Shown piece after piece: positions 5,271 to 8,065 of a DNA stretch of 8,065 bases. Every line of letters starts with the position of its first letter. Positions within the stretch are counted from its first letter, which is position 1. The position numbers and the translations under genes are program-made. Source of the stretch: Deltaproteobacteria bacterium (GTDB taxonomy: Bacteria; Desulfobacterota; DSM-4660; Desulfatiglandales; B25-G16). The notes beneath the pieces were generated by a model, which saw only the letters and a list, made by a program, of their open reading frames with translations, made no database searches and was not told the DNA's origin. The DNA lies in contig QMLW01000069.1 in the NCBI GenBank assembly GCA_003646935.1, positions 1 to 8,065 of the forward strand, read 5' to 3'.

Positions 5271-7277
5271 ATGACACCGCTGCGCACCTCATACTGGCAT
5301 ATTGAGCCCGTGTGGCTCTTCTACCTCCTCGCAGCCATAGCCGTAGGGGTGTTTGCCTTCGGCCTCATGGCCCACGTATCCGTGTGGATGAGGGGTATCA
5401 GGCGCCAGAGCATACCCTTCTCCTGGCACGGCATGGCTCAGCTGGCCTGGGACGGCCTCTTTGGCCGGCGGATCTTCAGGGGAGATGTTGCCGCAGGAAC
5501 CATGCATCTGCTCATCATGTGGGGCTTTGCCGGCCTGTTTGTGGGAACGGTGCTTATCTCCGCTGACTACTGGGTGTACCATTTTCTCAAGGGCGCGGTG
5601 TATCTCGCCTATTCAACATGTCTTGAGATCGCGGGGCTAATGCTGATACTAGGGCTCGCCTGGTCCCTGATACGCCGCTATCTCCAGAGGATATCCCGCC
5701 TTGAGCGGCGCTTCGAGGACCTTTTTGTGGTGGCGTTGCTGATGCTCGTGACCCTATCCGGCTTTGTCGTTGAGGGACTGCGGCTTGCCGCCCAGAGGCC
5801 TGATTGGGCAGGGTGGTCATTTACTGGTTACTGGGTGGGCTTGGTGTGGACCGAGCCCCAGGCCGCCCTCTCGTGGTATCCCTATTCATGGTGGGCTCAT
5901 GCCCTCTTGAGCCTCGGGCTTATCGGCTACATCCCCTACTCCAAGCTCTTTCATATGCTCGCTGCTCCGGCCACCATCTACCTGGAGATCCAGCCCCCTC
6001 AGGCGGTCCCGATAGAAACACGCAACCCTGACGAAGAGCCCTTTTCCTACCGGGATATGATCTTCTTCGACGCCTGCACCCGCTGCGGTCGCTGCGTGGA
6101 GGAGTGTCCCGCAACCGGCGCGGGCGAGCCTTTCACGCCAAGGGAGTTTATCGTCTGGGCCAGGAATAATCTCTTGGCCCGGTACCATCCCCTCAGCCGA
6201 TTCGAGTGGTTTCGAACCTGGAAGCAGCGCAGGAACGCAAAGACCGTGGACTTCGATCCCCACAAGCTCTGGCACTGCACCACCTGCAGTGCGTGCCTCG
6301 AGGTATGCCCCGTTTTTGTGGCAACACCCGATGCGATCAGGGAGGCGAGGTGCACGGTAGTAGAGGAGGGAACCGGGGTTCCGCTCCTTCTGACCCAGAG
6401 CCTGAGAAACCTCTATAAGTACAACAATCCCTGGGAGGCCACCAAGAAGAAACGTGCGAACTGGGCCCAAGATCTGGAGATACCGGATTTCACCAAGGAT
6501 GAGGGGGCAGCGGGGCTGTGCTATTTCGTGGGGTGTACCACCTCCATGGATATTCGGGCACAGGGAATTGCGCGATCATTTGCATGGATCATGAAACATC
6601 TCAACCTTCCCTTTGCCATACTCGGCAACAAGGAGCCCTGCTGCGGGGATATCGCTCGTCGTGCGGGAGAGGATGGCCTGTTCGAGAAACAGATGGGGGA
6701 TTGCATGGAGCTCTTCAGGCGTTTCGGCATTGATCAACTGATCACCTCATCGCCCCATTGCTTCCACACCTTTGTCAATGACTATCCGGCATTTCAGGCC
6801 TTACTGCCTCCTGATGAACAACTGCAGCTCAGGGCCCGTCACTATACGATGCTGTTAGCAGAGCTCGTAAAGGCCGGTACCCTGCACTTTGCCCAGCCGC
6901 TAAAGATAACGGTGACCTTTCACGATCCCTGTTATCTGGGCCGTCACAACGGGATCTTCGATCAACCAAGGCAGGTCATCGACGCCATACCTGGGGTTCA
7001 GAGGGTGGAGATGGCACACAACAGGATCCACAGCCTCTGCTGTGGAGGGGGAGGAGACAGGGTATGGCAGGATGAGCTTGATGCGGACGTGAAGATGGCC
7101 GAGATCAGGATACGCGAGGCCGAGGCAACCGGGGCGGATATCCTCATCACTGCCTGCCCGCTGTGCCTCATCATGCTCGAGGATGCCCGCAAGACCACCG
7201 GCCTTGAACAGGACCTCCAGGTGATGGATCTAAACGAATTTGTGGTCATGGCCTTGGGCCCGCCTGGCAGCTCCTGA
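5271..7277 (+). CDS. Membrane FeS oxidoreductase, HdrD-like with fused cytochrome b domain; likely EtfAB:quinone oxidoreductase
   Basis: The 668-residue protein begins with about five hydrophobic segments (roughly 15-36, 75-97, 108-133, 148-170, 206-230). Histidines at 79, 210 and 228 are possible heme b ligands, as in NarI/HdrE-like membrane subunits. A cytoplasmic part follows with two [4Fe-4S] motifs, C269-C272-C275-C279P and C336-C339-C342-C346P, and then two CCG domains. The second is complete (C554, C590-C591, C629-x2-C632). The first has C422, C457-C458 and C497, but Ser494 stands where CxxC would have its first cysteine. Fusions of this type beside etf genes are known in syntrophic and other anaerobic bacteria as EtfAB:menaquinone oxidoreductases, which take electrons from reduced Etf during beta-oxidation and give them to the quinone pool. 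That fits etfB, which starts 98 bases downstream. The ATG at 5271 has only a weak upstream purine stretch (ACGAG) but gives the expected N-terminus. An alternative is another HdrD-like donor:quinone enzyme. Confidence 0.9.
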   Translation: MTPLRTSYWHIEPVWLFYLLAAIAVGVFAFGLMAHVSVWMRGIRRQSIPFSWHGMAQLAWDGLFGRRIFRGDVAAGTMHLLIMWGFAGLFVGTVLISADYWVYHFLKGAVYLAYSTCLEIAGLMLILGLAWSLIRRYLQRISRLERRFEDLFVVALLMLVTLSGFVVEGLRLAAQRPDWAGWSFTGYWVGLVWTEPQAALSWYPYSWWAHALLSLGLIGYIPYSKLFHMLAAPATIYLEIQPPQAVPIETRNPDEEPFSYRDMIFFDACTRCGRCVEECPATGAGEPFTPREFIVWARNNLLARYHPLSRFEWFRTWKQRRNAKTVDFDPHKLWHCTTCSACLEVCPVFVATPDAIREARCTVVEEGTGVPLLLTQSLRNLYKYNNPWEATKKKRANWAQDLEIPDFTKDEGAAGLCYFVGCTTSMDIRAQGIARSFAWIMKHLNLPFAILGNKEPCCGDIARRAGEDGLFEKQMGDCMELFRRFGIDQLITSSPHCFHTFVNDYPAFQALLPPDEQLQLRARHYTMLLAELVKAGTLHFAQPLKITVTFHDPCYLGRHNGIFDQPRQVIDAIPGVQRVEMAHNRIHSLCCGGGGDRVWQDELDADVKMAEIRIREAEATGADILITACPLCLIMLEDARKTTGLEQDLQVMDLNEFVVMALGPPGSS

Positions 7278-7313
7278 AGCGCAGCTGATAGCGGGCAAGC
7301 CTTGATAAAAGCG

Positions 7314-7343
7314 ATTGTAATGAATAACCCTACATTATACAAT
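7314..7343. promoter_or_regulatory. Imperfect inverted repeat upstream of etfB, possible operator or promoter
   Basis: In the 98-base gap before etfB, ATTGTAATG (7314-7322) is the inverted match of CATTATACAAT (7333-7343) apart from a two-base gap, with a 10-base centre. The right arm contains TATACA (7336-7341), which resembles a -10 box. TTGTAA (7315-7320) would be the -35 with a short 15-base spacer. The patch is much more AT-rich than the flanking genes. It could be the binding site of a dimeric regulator, for example of fatty-acid or Etf genes, giving etfB its own control. The assignment is structural only. Confidence 0.35.
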
Positions 7344-7362
7344 TACCGGCTCATCCGGGATG

Positions 7363-7370
7363 GGAGGTGA
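7363..7370 (+). promoter_or_regulatory. Strong Shine-Dalgarno sequence of etfB
   Basis: GGAGGTGA ends five bases before the ATG at 7376. It closely matches the 16S rRNA anti-Shine-Dalgarno sequence and fixes the etfB start. It contrasts with the weak site before the upstream oxidoreductase, suggesting that etfB is translated more strongly. Confidence 0.85.
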
Positions 7371-7375
7371 GAGAA

Positions 7376-8065
7376 ATGGATATAGTGGTGTGCGTGAAAC
7401 AGGTGCCCGAGGTCACCGATGCCGAACTGGAGGTCACCAAGGATGGCACGGAGATCATCACCGAAGACCTGGAATACGATATCAATGAATGGGATAACTA
7501 CGCCGTTGAAGAGGCCGTCCGTATCAAGGAAGCCCGCGGTGGCACGGTGACGGTGGTTACCGTGGGGGATGAGGACAGCGAGGATGTGCTGCGTCAAGCG
7601 CTGGCCATGGGAGCGGACGATGCCATCCGCGTGGATGAAGCGGGCTTCGAGCTCTCCGATGCCGAGGGTATCGCACAAGGCATCTTCCACGCCATCAGGG
7701 ATGTGTCCTTTGATCTGCTTCTTACCGGGGCACAGAGCTCCGATCACGGCTGGGGAAAGGTAGGGCTCATTCTCGCGGAACTCCTCGGGCTCCCCTACGC
7801 CTCGCTGGTGGTCGGCATCGAGATCGCCGAGAACAAACTGGTAGTGACGCGGGAGCTGGAATCAAACACCCTGGAGAAGGTGGCGCTTCCCCTTCCGGCT
7901 GTGCTCACCATCCAAACAGGCCTCAATAGTCCACGGTATGTTTCTATCATGGGGATTCAACGGGTGCGCACCATTGAGATCAAGGAAACCGGTGCAGGAG
8001 AGCTCGGGCTTTCCGAGGAGGAAATCGGGCGAACGGGATCATCGGTGGATTCCCTTTCCCTTTCC
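7376..8065 (+). CDS. etfB: Electron transfer flavoprotein beta subunit, N-terminal 230 codons (truncated by window edge)
   Basis: The open frame starts at the ATG after a strong ribosome-binding site and runs off the right edge, giving 230 of an expected 250-270 residues. Family landmarks in order are VCVKQVPE (5-12), VTVG (61-64), ALAMGADDAIRV (75-86), the nucleotide-binding segment TGAQSSDHGWGKVG (117-130), LAELLGLPYASLV (133-145) and GLNSPRYVSIMGI (182-194). EtfB pairs with EtfA to form a soluble FAD-containing heterodimer that accepts electrons from acyl-CoA dehydrogenases. EtfA is expected just beyond the window. The HdrD-like membrane protein upstream is its probable quinone-side partner, and the two genes are likely co-expressed. 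Whether this Etf is of the bifurcating type cannot be judged without the EtfA half. Confidence 0.95.
   Translation, partial: MDIVVCVKQVPEVTDAELEVTKDGTEIITEDLEYDINEWDNYAVEEAVRIKEARGGTVTVVTVGDEDSEDVLRQALAMGADDAIRVDEAGFELSDAEGIAQGIFHAIRDVSFDLLLTGAQSSDHGWGKVGLILAELLGLPYASLVVGIEIAENKLVVTRELESNTLEKVALPLPAVLTIQTGLNSPRYVSIMGIQRVRTIEIKETGAGELGLSEEEIGRTGSSVDSLSLS

Noticed and set aside
5886..6470. Minus-strand ORF of 194 codons
   Set aside because: It is antisense to the iron-sulfur cluster motifs of the oxidoreductase; a GC-rich shadow frame.

Overview
The window looks like part of a mid-GC bacterial chromosome. The best guess is a sulfate-reducing or syntrophic Desulfobacterota ('Deltaproteobacteria') relative. 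This rests on a membrane FeS oxidoreductase of the heterodisulfide-reductase (HdrD-like) type placed just upstream of an electron-transfer-flavoprotein beta gene, and on the start of a PlsB-like acyltransferase. No marker gene fixes the taxonomy, so the assignment is an inference.

Layout. Positions 1-186 (minus) hold the first 62 codons of a probable glycerolipid acyltransferase running off the left edge. Positions 187-533 are an AT-rich gap with a candidate sigma70-type promoter for that gene. Positions 534-3557 (minus) encode an apparently intact 1007-residue SNF2-family ATPase with an N-terminal SWIM zinc finger. A 232-base divergent gap follows, with a small inverted repeat. Positions 3790 to about 5248 (plus) are a decayed type ISP restriction-modification/N6-adenine methyltransferase gene. 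It has lost the segment that should hold the NPPY catalytic motif, carries a one-base frameshift and two in-frame stops, and is interrupted near its 3' end by a fragment of a HEPN-domain gene (4842-4994). Positions 5271-7277 (plus) encode an intact 668-residue protein that fuses a b-cytochrome-like membrane domain to two [4Fe-4S] motifs and two CCG domains. Positions 7376-8065 (plus) are the first 230 codons of etfB, cut by the right edge.

How the parts work together. The right third is a respiratory module. EtfAB carries electrons from acyl-CoA dehydrogenases, and the upstream membrane protein is of the type proposed to pass them to the menaquinone pool. The middle third is a defence or mobile-DNA scar: dead type ISP and HEPN remnants beside a still-open SNF2 gene. 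Base composition changes visibly near 5250, from the AT-richer scar to the GC-richer metabolic genes, and the oxidoreductase start codon lies about 20 bases after the last recognisable type ISP codon. I see no tRNA, rRNA, CRISPR array, transposase or convincing intrinsic terminator. I do not see a complete new system; the most unusual object is the HEPN-in-type-ISP composite pseudogene.
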